10,699 bases of DNA from Clostridiales bacterium (GTDB taxonomy: Bacteria > Bacillota > Clostridia > Oscillospirales > UBA644). The number at the start of each line of letters is the position of its first letter. The first letter of the stretch is position 1. Positions 1-7,016 of the stretch are shown piece after piece. A program made the translations under genes and the position numbers. The stretch covers positions 1 through 10,699 of the forward strand of contig QAKR01000006.1 in the NCBI GenBank assembly GCA_003343705.1, written 5' to 3'. The notes under the pieces are model-generated. The model was not told where the DNA came from. It made no database searches and saw nothing but the letters and a program-made list of their open reading frames with translations.

Positions 1-62
1 AAAAATGACGGCACTTCCAAAAGCTTAAAAAATGTGTTATAATCTTTAGTATTAAAAAAAAT

Positions 63-98
63 AAAAGCCTCGGTGTTATAAATACTCCGAGGTTTTTT
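63..98 (+). terminator. Rho-independent terminator of the transcript upstream of the window
   Basis: CCTCGG (68-73) pairs perfectly with CCGAGG (87-92). Two further pairs form inside the loop (75-76 with 84-85). An A-run before the stem and TTTTTT after it (93-98) complete a classical intrinsic terminator, and the flanking A and T runs would make it work in both directions. It separates the glycosidase gene at 154 from whatever lies to the left. No convincing coding sequence is visible in bases 1-60. Confidence 0.85.
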
Positions 99-153
99 AA
101 TAAATCGGTATAAATTACAGGGCTTGAAATTTTATTTGAAATGAGGTTTTTTT

Positions 154-2235
154 ATGTTTGAAAACTCAAAACGAGTATGGCTTAACAGCGCAGATGAAAA
201 AAACTGCTATGTGGATTTGTCGGAAAAGTTTAATGCAAAAGTAGGGGAGAGCTATATTTTTCATATTTCGGCAAATTCAAATTATGCGGTATATATAAAC
301 GGAGAATATGCCGATGCAGGGCAATATGCCGATTATGCAGAGTGGCGTTCCTATGACAGCTTAGATATTTCAAAATTAATAAAAAACGGTGAAAACCAAC
401 TATTAATAACAGTTTACTGGCAAGGAGAGGACAGTTCATGCTATCGTCTTGAACCGGCGGGAGCTGTCTACGAACTTAGAAATAATGAATCCGTTCTTGT
501 TTCAGGAGATAAAACTCTTGCAAGAAAAAATACAAATTATATCTCTTCACCTTGCCCTCACGTTTCAGGGCAGTTAGGTTTTACCATAAGTTATGACAGC
601 CGTAAAGTTTGCAACAGCTTTCAAAAAGCTGATGCTTTTGAAATTAATCCAAAAATCTTTCATCCTCGTCCGATAAAAAAACTTGCTTTATATGATAACC
701 AAAAAGGGAAAATTATGACCCAAGGTGTTTTTAAAGTTAGTCAGAAAAACGATGAGAATTTCGGGCGTGAAGTTATGCATTCCTATAATTCTTTCAGAGA
801 AGGCCATGAGATGCGTAATCCTCACGAGTATATTCAATATCTACCGTCTTCTGTTGAGTTTAAAACAGAAGAGGACTGTGACGGGATTTACTTTTTAATT
901 GATTACCAGGCTGAAAACACAGGATTTTTCTCTATCGATATAGAAGTGGAAGAAGATACTTTGATTTTAGCAGGGTATGGTGAACATACAGAAGATCTTC
1001 GGGTTCGTTCTGCAATTGGCCCGAATAATTATGCTATACGTTACTATGCAAAAAAAGGACGCAATGTTTTTATGTGTCCGTTTAGACGTATGGGGCTCCG
1101 GTATATGGAATTTCATGTATACTCAAAAAAGTTTAAAGTAAATTATGCAGGTTTTCGCCCGACTTTATATCCTCTTTCACATGAAGAAAACTTTGACTGT
1201 AAGGATTTATTACATAATAAAATTTTTGACGTTTGTAAACGAACACTCTTGATGTGTATGCACGAACATTATGAAGATTGCCCTATGAGAGAGCAATCCC
1301 AGTATACTATGGACAGTCGAAACCAGATGCTTACAGGCTATTGGGTTTTTAAAGAATATGAGTTTGCCAAAGCGTCTATGCGTTTAATGGCATTGTCAAT
1401 CAGAGATGATGACATGTTGGAGCTATGTTCTCCTTCTCGTGTTTTTGTAACTATACCTTCTTTCAGTGCAATATTTCTTACAATTGCAGCCGAATATCTG
1501 GAATATACAAAAGATAAAGATTTTATTATTGAAATCCTGCCTGTGCTTGAACGTATTGCAAACAAATTCATATCACGCACCGAAGAAAACGGTTTAATTC
1601 GTCGTTTTAAAGAATATGAATATTGGAATTTTTATGAATGGCAGCAAGGTCTTGACGGAATTATAGGTTATGAAACTCCTGCAAATGAACATACTTATGA
1701 TGCTCCGTTATGTGCTTTTGTATCATTTGGGTTCAGGTCCATGGCGAAAATTTACTCAATTCTTGAAAATAGTGTTAAAGAAACTTATTATAAAGATCTT
1801 CATAATAGTATGAACGAAAATATAAATCGTGTTTTTTGGGACGATAACAAATCTGCATATGCTTCCTTTATGTTGGATGATAAGATTTCACACTACTGTG
1901 AACTTACGCAAGCCTTAATCGCTTATGCCGGGGCAGCGCCCGAAGACAGACTTTCTTCTATTTTAAATAAATTAAAAAACAGCGAACTTTTGGCTGTTAC
2001 ACCTAGTCACGCTGTTTTTAAGTATGAAGCTTTATTACAAAAGCCGGAATATAAACAATTTGTTTTTGATGATATTGCCCGTGTTTGGGGGAATATGCTA
2101 TATAACGGTGCAACAACATTTTGGGAAACCGATACCGGTGCTTCAGCTTTTGGCAATGCCGGAAGCCTTTGCCACGCTTGGTCCGCAACTCCTGCATACC
2201 TGTATATGAAATATAGGGTAGATAACTTGAAATAA
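154..2235 (+). CDS. Alpha-L-rhamnosidase-like glycoside hydrolase (GH78-type), cytoplasmic
   Basis: The 693-residue protein has an N-terminal beta-sandwich half (about 1-340; residues 35-100 resemble the rhamnosidase N-terminal carbohydrate-binding fold) and a C-terminal (alpha/alpha)6-barrel half (about 345-690). The GH78 acid-side motif is present as D375-C-P-M-R-E380-x6-D387. Its spacing matches the Asp/Glu/Asp substrate-binding and acid residues known from Bacillus and Streptomyces GH78 enzymes. The GATTFWE segment supplies E658, the expected general base, followed by the usual SLCHAWSA-type stretch. Within the motif the family's LGWTGD reads SQYTMD, so this is a divergent branch and the terminal sugar removed need not be rhamnose. 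There is no signal peptide or membrane segment, so it should act on imported oligosaccharides in the cytosol. ATG 154 is preceded by GAGG (143-146) at 7 nt. No strong promoter is evident after the terminator at 63-98. The downstream neighbour is a convergent sugar kinase. Confidence 0.82.
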   Translation: MFENSKRVWLNSADEKNCYVDLSEKFNAKVGESYIFHISANSNYAVYINGEYADAGQYADYAEWRSYDSLDISKLIKNGENQLLITVYWQGEDSSCYRLEPAGAVYELRNNESVLVSGDKTLARKNTNYISSPCPHVSGQLGFTISYDSRKVCNSFQKADAFEINPKIFHPRPIKKLALYDNQKGKIMTQGVFKVSQKNDENFGREVMHSYNSFREGHEMRNPHEYIQYLPSSVEFKTEEDCDGIYFLIDYQAENTGFFSIDIEVEEDTLILAGYGEHTEDLRVRSAIGPNNYAIRYYAKKGRNVFMCPFRRMGLRYMEFHVYSKKFKVNYAGFRPTLYPLSHEENFDCKDLLHNKIFDVCKRTLLMCMHEHYEDCPMREQSQYTMDSRNQMLTGYWVFKEYEFAKASMRLMALSIRDDDMLELCSPSRVFVTIPSFSAIFLTIAAEYLEYTKDKDFIIEILPVLERIANKFISRTEENGLIRRFKEYEYWNFYEWQQGLDGIIGYETPANEHTYDAPLCAFVSFGFRSMAKIYSILENSVKETYYKDLHNSMNENINRVFWDDNKSAYASFMLDDKISHYCELTQALIAYAGAAPEDRLSSILNKLKNSELLAVTPSHAVFKYEALLQKPEYKQFVFDDIARVWGNMLYNGATTFWETDTGASAFGNAGSLCHAWSATPAYLYMKYRVDNLK

Positions 2236-2237
2236 AC

Positions 2238-3833
2238 CTATAATTTTGACGCTGCGCGCTCAATATCAAGGGCTTTAATGTAATTTTTCATAAATTCATT
2301 AAAGCCTTTTTTGTCGTCTTCTTCAGGTTTTAATGTTTCACTTTCGGAAAATGCAAATACTTTTGTGCTTAAAAACTCTTCAAGAGTTTGGCCGTTGCTT
2401 TTATTTATCATATAATCAGCCAGTATAGCCATACCCCATGCTCCGCCTTCACCGGCTGTTTCCATAACAGATACAGGGGTGTCAAGTGCTGCTGCCATAA
2501 GCTTTTGACCTGTGGGTTTAGATTTAAAGAATCCTCCGTGCCCGTAAAGCGAATCAATTTTAACATCTTCTTCGTTTCGCAGTATGTCTGTGCCTATTCT
2601 AAGTGTTGCCAGGGTGGAAAAAACTTGTGTTCTTGCAAAATTCGCAAATGTAAAGTCTGCGTTAGCAAATCTCATAAAAAGGGGGATACCGTTGGAAACC
2701 TCGGTAATATGTTCCCCTGAAAGATAATTATACGATAATAAGCCGCCGCAATCCCTATCTCCTTTTAATGCCGATAAAAAAATCGAATTGAAAATTTGCG
2801 GCATATCTACACTACATCCTACAGTTTCACAAAATTCTTTAAGAACATGTGCCCATTCGTTAATATCGGATGTGCAATTGTTGCAGTGAACCATAGCAAC
2901 GGGTTTTCCTGTAGGGGTTGTAACAATATCGGCTTCAGGGTGCAGATTTTTTAACGGATTTTCAAGCACGAACATTGCAAAAATACTTGTTCCTGCACTT
3001 ACATTACCTGTGCGAGGTGCGATGCTGTTTGTTGCAACCATGCCGGTTGCCGCATCTCCTTCAGGCGGAGCAACAGGTATGCCCTCACAAAGTATTCCGC
3101 TTTCATCAAGAAGTTTTATACCTTCCGAAGTAAGTTTACCAGCATCTTCTCCCGCAACTAAAACTTTTGGAAGAATGCTTTTTAAATTCCAGTTATATCC
3201 TTTTTGTTTTGTAATTTCATCAAAGATATTAAGCATATTTTCATCATAATCGTTTGTATCGTGATTTATCGGAAACATTCCCGATGCATCCCCGATACCA
3301 AGGACCTTTTGTCCTGTCAGCATATGATGAATATATCCGGAAAGAGTTGTCATGTATGCAATCTGCTTTACATGGGGTGAGTCATTTTTAATTTCCTTGT
3401 AAAGGTGAGCAACACTCCAGCGCTGCGGAATATTAAACCCAAAAAGTTCCGTTAATTCCGCAGCGGAGTCTTCGGTAATTGTATTGCGCCATGTTCGGAA
3501 GGGGGTAAGAAGTTTTCCGTCTTTATCAAACACAAGATAACCGTGCATCATAGCGGAAAACCCTATTGCCGCAAGCTTTGTGACCTCAACATTATATTTT
3601 GATTTTACATCTGAAATCATACTTGAATAACATTTTCTTAAGCCGTTCAACGCATCTTCAAGATTGTAAGTCCATATTCCGTTTTCAAAACGGTTTTCCC
3701 ATTCATATGATCCGATAGCAATTGGAGTATAGTCTTCACCTGTAAGAACAGCTTTAATACGTGTTGAACCAAGCTCTATTCCCAATGCAGCTTTTCCGCT
3801 TTTAATATAATCTATAATGTTGTTCTTGTTCAC
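2238..3833 (-). CDS. FGGY-family carbohydrate kinase, probably L-ribulokinase-like
   Basis: The 531-residue protein has the two-lobed ASKHA/FGGY architecture. An N-terminal phosphate loop (GIELGST, 18-24) and a GDASGMFPI segment (181-189) mark the first lobe. The PEGDAATGM segment contains D260, the likely catalytic base, and is followed by the nucleotide-binding SAGTS (279-283) and GEGGAWGMA (461-469). Members phosphorylate a keto- or aldo-sugar with ATP in the cytosol. From memory, the overall sequence style is closest to the Bacteroides/Clostridia kinases used as L-ribulokinase in arabinose clusters and often labelled xylulokinase. Substrate remains uncertain; L-rhamnulose is the alternative suggested by the neighbouring GH78. 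The start is GTG (3831-3833) behind AAGAGGTG (3839-3846), with no ATG nearby. The gene lies 54 bp after the ABC permease stop on the same strand, so it may be read from the GntR promoter or from a weak local one. Its stop is 2 bp from the glycosidase stop. Confidence 0.85.
   Translation of the reverse strand: MNKNNIIDYIKSGKAALGIELGSTRIKAVLTGEDYTPIAIGSYEWENRFENGIWTYNLEDALNGLRKCYSSMISDVKSKYNVEVTKLAAIGFSAMMHGYLVFDKDGKLLTPFRTWRNTITEDSAAELTELFGFNIPQRWSVAHLYKEIKNDSPHVKQIAYMTTLSGYIHHMLTGQKVLGIGDASGMFPINHDTNDYDENMLNIFDEITKQKGYNWNLKSILPKVLVAGEDAGKLTSEGIKLLDESGILCEGIPVAPPEGDAATGMVATNSIAPRTGNVSAGTSIFAMFVLENPLKNLHPEADIVTTPTGKPVAMVHCNNCTSDINEWAHVLKEFCETVGCSVDMPQIFNSIFLSALKGDRDCGGLLSYNYLSGEHITEVSNGIPLFMRFANADFTFANFARTQVFSTLATLRIGTDILRNEEDVKIDSLYGHGGFFKSKPTGQKLMAAALDTPVSVMETAGEGGAWGMAILADYMINKSNGQTLEEFLSTKVFAFSESETLKPEEDDKKGFNEFMKNYIKALDIERAASKL
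2268..2312 (+). terminator. Intrinsic terminator for the glycosidase, inside the convergent kinase gene
   Basis: GGCTTTAATG (2271-2280) and CATTAAAGCC (2297-2306) form a perfect 10-bp stem followed by TTTTTT (2307-2312). The loop can pair further (2282-2286 with 2292-2296). It starts 35 bases after the glycosidase stop and lies entirely within the last codons of the kinase gene on the other strand, because only 2 bp separate the two stop codons. Confidence 0.8.
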
Positions 3834-3857
3834 AAAAACACCTCTTCCTTAATTATT

Positions 3858-3875
3858 ATTTATTTCAAAATAAAT
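3858..3875. repeat. 18-bp AT-only palindrome upstream of the kinase
   Basis: ATTTATTT (3858-3865) is an exact reverse complement of AAATAAAT (3868-3875), separated by CA. It lies in the 54-bp spacer between the ABC permease stop and the kinase start. It could be an operator or a weak hairpin. The AT richness of the region makes chance occurrence quite possible. Confidence 0.3.
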
Positions 3876-3887
3876 TATTTTTAAACA

Positions 3888-4685
3888 CTATTCCAAATTT
3901 AATTTTTTAGTTAACATATGACGTGTTATAAGGAAATAAGTTGTTCCGAGAATTAATTGATATAAAGTAATGGCTGCTAAAACAATTTGAACCGCTGAAA
4001 TTCCGCTCATCATAAAGTTTTCAAATGCATCTATGTTAACTATCATTATCGGCATTATAATTATCGAACTGATCATTTGTAATGCTGCATAAATGCATAT
4101 ATAAGAAACAACAGATGCAGCTATACGGTTTTTAAATTGCTGGCCGATTGCCATTGAAACATAGAACATCAGCAGTGCCGTTATTGATGTAATAAATATA
4201 AATAATAAAATCTGTATTGTAATTAATATAACTGTTCCGGTAGAATTTGTACGTACAATTTCTCTCCAGACTTCCCCTAAAGCGCTAAACATTTCTTCGA
4301 TTAAACCCGGCTCAAGTGCCAGAATTAGCAATGAGCAAATAACCGCAAGAACATTTAGGATCATTATAACAACGCCGCATACGAGTTTGCATACAAGATG
4401 CTGGGTTGCCGTAAAAGGTAAGGTAAAGGTTAAGTAACCTTCATGTGAAAGAAGATGTTTATAAAATCTGACAACGATTATTACTTCTCCTACAATAAAA
4501 AGCCCGAAAATACTGAACACATATAAAGTTGTTGAAGTTCCTTGAATAAAACTTATAAAAATATTATCTGTATTAAATAAGAATGAAATACGGCTGATAA
4601 TTGCAAGGCCTGCCAGCATTATATATATGGGCCAAAGTGTTCTGAAAAGCGAATAAAATTCGTGTTTGTATAATTTCTTTAGCAT
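3888..4685 (-). CDS. ABC transporter permease, six-helix ABC-2-like membrane subunit
   Basis: The 265-residue protein has about six hydrophobic segments (roughly 15-37, 51-75, 97-124, 151-178, 187-216 and 230-255) and no periplasmic-binding or ATPase domain. A soluble loop (about 76-96) reads as the HEGYLTFTLP type often seen in clostridial ABC-2-like permeases that accompany YtrA/YtrB cassettes. It should dimerise in the cytoplasmic membrane and couple to the ATPase encoded just upstream. Its ATG overlaps the ATPase stop codon by 7 bp and has GGGAGG (4693-4698) 7 nt before it, so translation is probably coupled. The transported compound cannot be read from the sequence; an exporter of peptide-like or antimicrobial compounds is only the usual guess for this cassette type. 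Confidence 0.8.
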   Translation of the reverse strand: MLKKLYKHEFYSLFRTLWPIYIMLAGLAIISRISFLFNTDNIFISFIQGTSTTLYVFSIFGLFIVGEVIIVVRFYKHLLSHEGYLTFTLPFTATQHLVCKLVCGVVIMILNVLAVICSLLILALEPGLIEEMFSALGEVWREIVRTNSTGTVILITIQILLFIFITSITALLMFYVSMAIGQQFKNRIAASVVSYICIYAALQMISSIIIMPIMIVNIDAFENFMMSGISAVQIVLAAITLYQLILGTTYFLITRHMLTKKLNLE

Positions 4686-5377
4686 CTGAATTCCTCCCTG
4701 AAAAGCTCGTCAACGCTTTTTTGCTCACGCTGGCGGATATTGTCAACAGTGTCGCATAAAACAACTCTACCCATGTTAATAAAGATTACATCGCTTAAAA
4801 TTTGCTCAACATCTGCAATAAGATGCGTGGAAATAATGATTGTTGCTTCTTCATTATAGTTTGTTAAGATTGTGCGCAAAATATAATCTCTTGTTGCAGG
4901 GTCAACCCCGGCTATAGGTTCATCAAGTAAATATAGCTGTGCATCACGGCTCATTACAAGAATTAATGCAACCTTTTCCTGTGTGCCTTTTGAGAGTGTT
5001 TTAATTTTTGCTTTTGGGTTTATACCTAAGTTTTGCAGCATTGTATATGCACGCTCGCTTTGAAAATCCGAGTAGAAATCAACGAAATAGTTAATCATTT
5101 GTTCTACGGACATCCAGGGTGAAAGAAAATTATGGTCAGGCAGATATGAAACAATCTTTTTTGTTTCCACTCCTATTTCTAAACCGTTAATCAGAATTTC
5201 CCCCGATGTCGGAGTTAAAAGACCGTTAGCAAGCTTAATAAAAGTTGTTTTACCGCTTCCGTTTGGCCCTAAAAGCCCGACAATTCTGCCTTTGCCTACT
5301 GCCAAATTTATATTTGACAGTGCCAAATTGTTTTTGTACATTTTGCTTAGATTCTTGCATTCAAGAATGTTTTCCAT
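4679..5377 (-). CDS. ABC transporter ATP-binding protein, YtrB-like
   Basis: The 232-residue single nucleotide-binding domain carries Walker A GPNGSGKT (37-44), a signature in the variant form LSKGTQ (128-133), Walker B LYLLDEP (148-154; D152, catalytic E153) and the switch histidine H185 in STH. The Q-loop position reads SYLPDH, with Asp81 where most ABC ATPases have Gln; this variant is familiar from YtrB-type ATPases. It should power the six-helix permease encoded immediately downstream, with which it overlaps by 7 bp. ATG 5377 is preceded by AAGGAGGG (5386-5393), a near-perfect ribosome binding site lying across the stop codon region of the GntR gene only 5 bp upstream. Regulator, ATPase and permease therefore form one tightly packed operon. 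Confidence 0.92.
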   Translation of the reverse strand: MENILECKNLSKMYKNNLALSNINLAVGKGRIVGLLGPNGSGKTTFIKLANGLLTPTSGEILINGLEIGVETKKIVSYLPDHNFLSPWMSVEQMINYFVDFYSDFQSERAYTMLQNLGINPKAKIKTLSKGTQEKVALILVMSRDAQLYLLDEPIAGVDPATRDYILRTILTNYNEEATIIISTHLIADVEQILSDVIFINMGRVVLCDTVDNIRQREQKSVDELFREEFRC

Positions 5378-5382
5378 ATATA

Positions 5383-5757
5383 TTACCCTCCTTGTTTATC
5401 GCTTAATGCTGCTTGAACTCTTGCCACAATGCTATCATTGTCAAGCCCCAAATTTTTTAATGATTGTATAAGCTCATTTACATTTTTGTTAATTGCTGCA
5501 TCTTTTGCGGCTGCTGCATTTTGTGAGTCTTCACTAACGTATCTGCCGTCGCCGCGTTTTGTGTAGATAAGCCCGATTTCTTCCACAATCGCAAGAGCCC
5601 GTTGCATGGTGTTCGGATTAACACCTGCTGTTACGGCAAGCTCCCTTACCGGTTCCAGTTTATCACCGGGTTTATACTTTCCGCTTATTATATCGGTTGT
5701 TATTCTGTCAATAAGTTGTTGGAAGATAGGCTTATCATTTGAAAATTTCCAAGACAT
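5383..5757 (-). CDS. GntR-family transcriptional regulator, YtrA subfamily
   Basis: The 124-residue protein has a winged helix-turn-helix at about 9-76, with the recognition region PVRELAVTAGVNPNTMQRAL (36-55) and a KRGDGRYV wing (68-74). A short helical tail (about 77-124) takes the place of the FCD or UTRA ligand domain. That short form, first in an operon with ABC genes, defines the YtrA branch, whose members usually repress their own operon. The start chosen is ATG 5755-5757, because AAGAGGTG (5764-5771) then stands 6 nt away. The possible GTG at 5764-5766 would fall within that ribosome binding site. The gene is transcribed from the strong promoter at 5790-5818, and an inverted repeat overlapping the -10 is a plausible autoregulatory operator. 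Confidence 0.9.
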   Translation of the reverse strand: MSWKFSNDKPIFQQLIDRITTDIISGKYKPGDKLEPVRELAVTAGVNPNTMQRALAIVEEIGLIYTKRGDGRYVSEDSQNAAAAKDAAINKNVNELIQSLKNLGLDNDSIVARVQAALSDKQGG

Positions 5758-5763
5758 GTTTAT

Positions 5764-5771
5764 CACCTCTT
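5764..5771 (-). promoter_or_regulatory. Ribosome binding site that fixes the GntR start
   Basis: AAGAGGTG on the minus strand lies 6 nt before ATG 5757. It includes the GTG of the longer reading frame, which rules that GTG out as a realistic start. Confidence 0.75.
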
Positions 5772-5773
5772 CG

Positions 5774-5793
5774 TTATTGTACTAAGACAATAA
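5774..5793. promoter_or_regulatory. Candidate YtrA-type operator (7-6-7 inverted repeat)
   Basis: TTATTGT (5774-5780) and ACAATAA (5787-5793) are exact reverse complements around a 6-bp spacer. The dyad begins within the -10 box (5790-5795) of the GntR promoter and covers the expected transcription start. Read on the minus strand, TTAGT also recurs every 14 bp through this segment. A repressor bound here would block the promoter, which fits autoregulation by the adjacent GntR protein. That binding is inferred, not shown. Confidence 0.55.
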
Positions 5794-5818
5794 TACACTA
5801 ACACGATCCAAATGTCAA
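5790..5818 (-). promoter_or_regulatory. Sigma-A-type promoter of the GntR-ABC operon
   Basis: On the minus strand a consensus -35 TTGACA (5813-5818), an exact 17-bp spacer and -10 TATTAT (5790-5795, 5 of 6 consensus) precede the GntR gene. The 5' leader would be about 25 nt. Confidence 0.85.
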
Positions 5819-5861
5819 TATGTGGATGATATATTTAACAATTAGCTCACATATTGATATT
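5811..5861. repeat. Long inverted repeat between two divergent promoters
   Basis: The arms AATGTCAATATGTG (5811-5824) and CACATATTGATATT (5848-5861) are reverse complements at 13 of 14 positions, with a perfect 10-bp core, and are separated by 23 bp. The left arm contains the -35 box of the GntR promoter. Neither divergent transcript should include the repeat, so it looks like a DNA operator with two half sites about 37 bp apart, not an RNA hairpin. Confidence 0.6.
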
Positions 5862-5902
5862 GTTTTATGCAAATCTTGTCGAAGAGTATGTTCTTGTTTT
5901 TC

Positions 5903-5931
5903 TTGACAAAAATTGTACATTATGATAAAAT
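5903..5931 (+). promoter_or_regulatory. Sigma-A-type promoter of the TraB-dockerin operon
   Basis: A consensus -35 TTGACA (5903-5908), a 17-bp spacer and an extended -10 TGATAAAAT (5923-5931) predict a transcript start near 5938. That leaves a leader of about 14 nt carrying GGGGTG before ATG 5952. It also shows that the longer reading frame starting at TTG 5913 lies in promoter DNA. Confidence 0.85.
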
Positions 5932-5951
5932 ATATTAAATGGGGTGTTTTT

Positions 5952-7004
5952 ATGAAAAAGACAGTATCAGCAATTGTTTTAGTTTTAATGATAGCAGTAA
6001 CATTCTTATTTACAACTTTTTACATAGTTAAAAATCCGGTTGAACCTATGCCGGAAAATACAGGCGAGGTTTCTAACGAACCGCCGCAATCAGAATCTAT
6101 AAAAGAGCCTGAACCCGAAACAACTATAAACACCGGGGCAAACCCTGCGATGTGGGAAGTCCATGCAAAACAGGGGAATGGGCATATCTATTTTTTAGGG
6201 TCTGTTCATGTAGGTGACGAAAGCATGTTTCCCCTTTGCCAAAAAGTGACAGACGCATATAATGAAAGTGAGTTTTTGGCAGTCGAATGCGATATGGTTG
6301 CCTTTTCTAAGGATATATCCGCTCAATTGGAAACTGTGAAAAAATATATATGTCAACGTGGATCAGATATAGAAGACTATCTTTCAGAAGAAACATATGC
6401 ACTAATGATGAATTTTTTAACTGAAAACAATGTTGAAGGATTGTCCATGTATAAAAATTATCGTCCTGCAATGTGGTATTCATTAATGTCCAATGTTTTT
6501 ACAACTATGTCAGGTTTCAGCAGCGAACAGGGCATAGATCAATATTTTCTTAAAGATGCACATAAAAACAATAAGAAAATCCTTGAGATAGAAAGTGTGT
6601 CTTTTCAAGATGATTTATTTATATCCCAACCGGACAAGCTGTATGATTTTATGATTAGGCAAAGTATTAAATATTCAGATATAGAAGTGCAGAACCTGAA
6701 AGATATTGTGTACTATTATAAGACCGGGAGCATTGAAAAAATAATTGAAGAAACTGAAATTGAAGACAGCCCGGAAGATTACGGAATTACAGAAGAAGAA
6801 TATAAAAATCTGGAAGAAATGTCTGATAAATATAATAAATCTCTGTTAAATGATAGAAATGTAGGAATGGCAGAAACAGCCATTGAATATTTAGAAAGCG
6901 GAAAAACTGTTTTTTACGTAGTCGGGCTTGCTCATTTTATTGATGAAGCCAATATAATCGATTACATGAAAAACCTTGGGTATGAAATAAATAGAGTGAA
7001 TTAG
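5952..7004 (+). CDS. TraB/GumN-family protein, membrane-anchored and extracytoplasmic
   Basis: The 350-residue protein begins with KK and a hydrophobic segment (about 5-26) that serves as a signal anchor or signal peptide; there is no lipobox Cys. A Pro/Glu-rich linker (about 28-62) follows, then a TraB/GumN (Tiki-like) domain from about 67 to the end. Family hallmarks are GSVHVG (83-88, with H86), VECD with E112, an RN pair (302-303) and the C-terminal VVGLAHF (323-329, with H328). In characterised relatives such as Tiki these conserved His and Glu residues bind metal in a protease-like fold; bacterial functions are largely unknown. ATG 5952 is chosen because the promoter at 5903-5931 would start transcription near 5938 and GGGGTG (5941-5946) is 5 nt upstream. 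The stop codon overlaps the ribosome binding site of the dockerin gene 12 bp downstream, so the two are co-transcribed. Confidence 0.82.
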   Translation: MKKTVSAIVLVLMIAVTFLFTTFYIVKNPVEPMPENTGEVSNEPPQSESIKEPEPETTINTGANPAMWEVHAKQGNGHIYFLGSVHVGDESMFPLCQKVTDAYNESEFLAVECDMVAFSKDISAQLETVKKYICQRGSDIEDYLSEETYALMMNFLTENNVEGLSMYKNYRPAMWYSLMSNVFTTMSGFSSEQGIDQYFLKDAHKNNKKILEIESVSFQDDLFISQPDKLYDFMIRQSIKYSDIEVQNLKDIVYYYKTGSIEKIIEETEIEDSPEDYGITEEEYKNLEEMSDKYNKSLLNDRNVGMAETAIEYLESGKTVFYVVGLAHFIDEANIIDYMKNLGYEINRVN

Positions 7005-7016
7005 GAGGAAATAAAA

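Noticed and set aside
1..42. Possible C-terminal tail of an upstream gene, in the frame ending with TAA at 40-42 or the frame ending at 26-28.
   Set aside because: Only 8 to 13 codons with no recognisable family feature. The terminator at 63-98 implies an upstream gene, but its frame cannot be decided here.
15..43. Extended -10 TGTTATAAT (35-43) as a promoter for the glycosidase.
   Set aside because: There is no good -35, and the strong terminator at 63-98 would stop such a transcript before the gene. An attenuator arrangement is possible but nothing else supports it.
109..114. TATAAA as the -10 box of the glycosidase promoter.
   Set aside because: The -35 region would fall in the terminator stem and has no resemblance to consensus.
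2388..2720. 110-codon + strand reading frame opposite the kinase.
   Set aside because: It is a shadow of the kinase gene, is Cys/His-rich without family features, and lacks a ribosome binding site. The same applies to the antisense frames at 230-439, 1338-1580, 2018-2269, 3010-3249, 7487-7726 and 8763-8966.
4679..5377. The Asp in place of the Q-loop Gln and the LSKGT signature as signs of a degenerate ATPase.
   Set aside because: Walker A, Walker B Glu and the switch His are intact, and these variants are familiar in YtrB-type ATPases, so loss of function is not indicated.
5913..5951. Longer TraB start at TTG 5913.
   Set aside because: These bases overlap the spacer and -10 of the promoter at 5903-5931, and the signal sequence begins at ATG 5952 with its own GGGGTG site.
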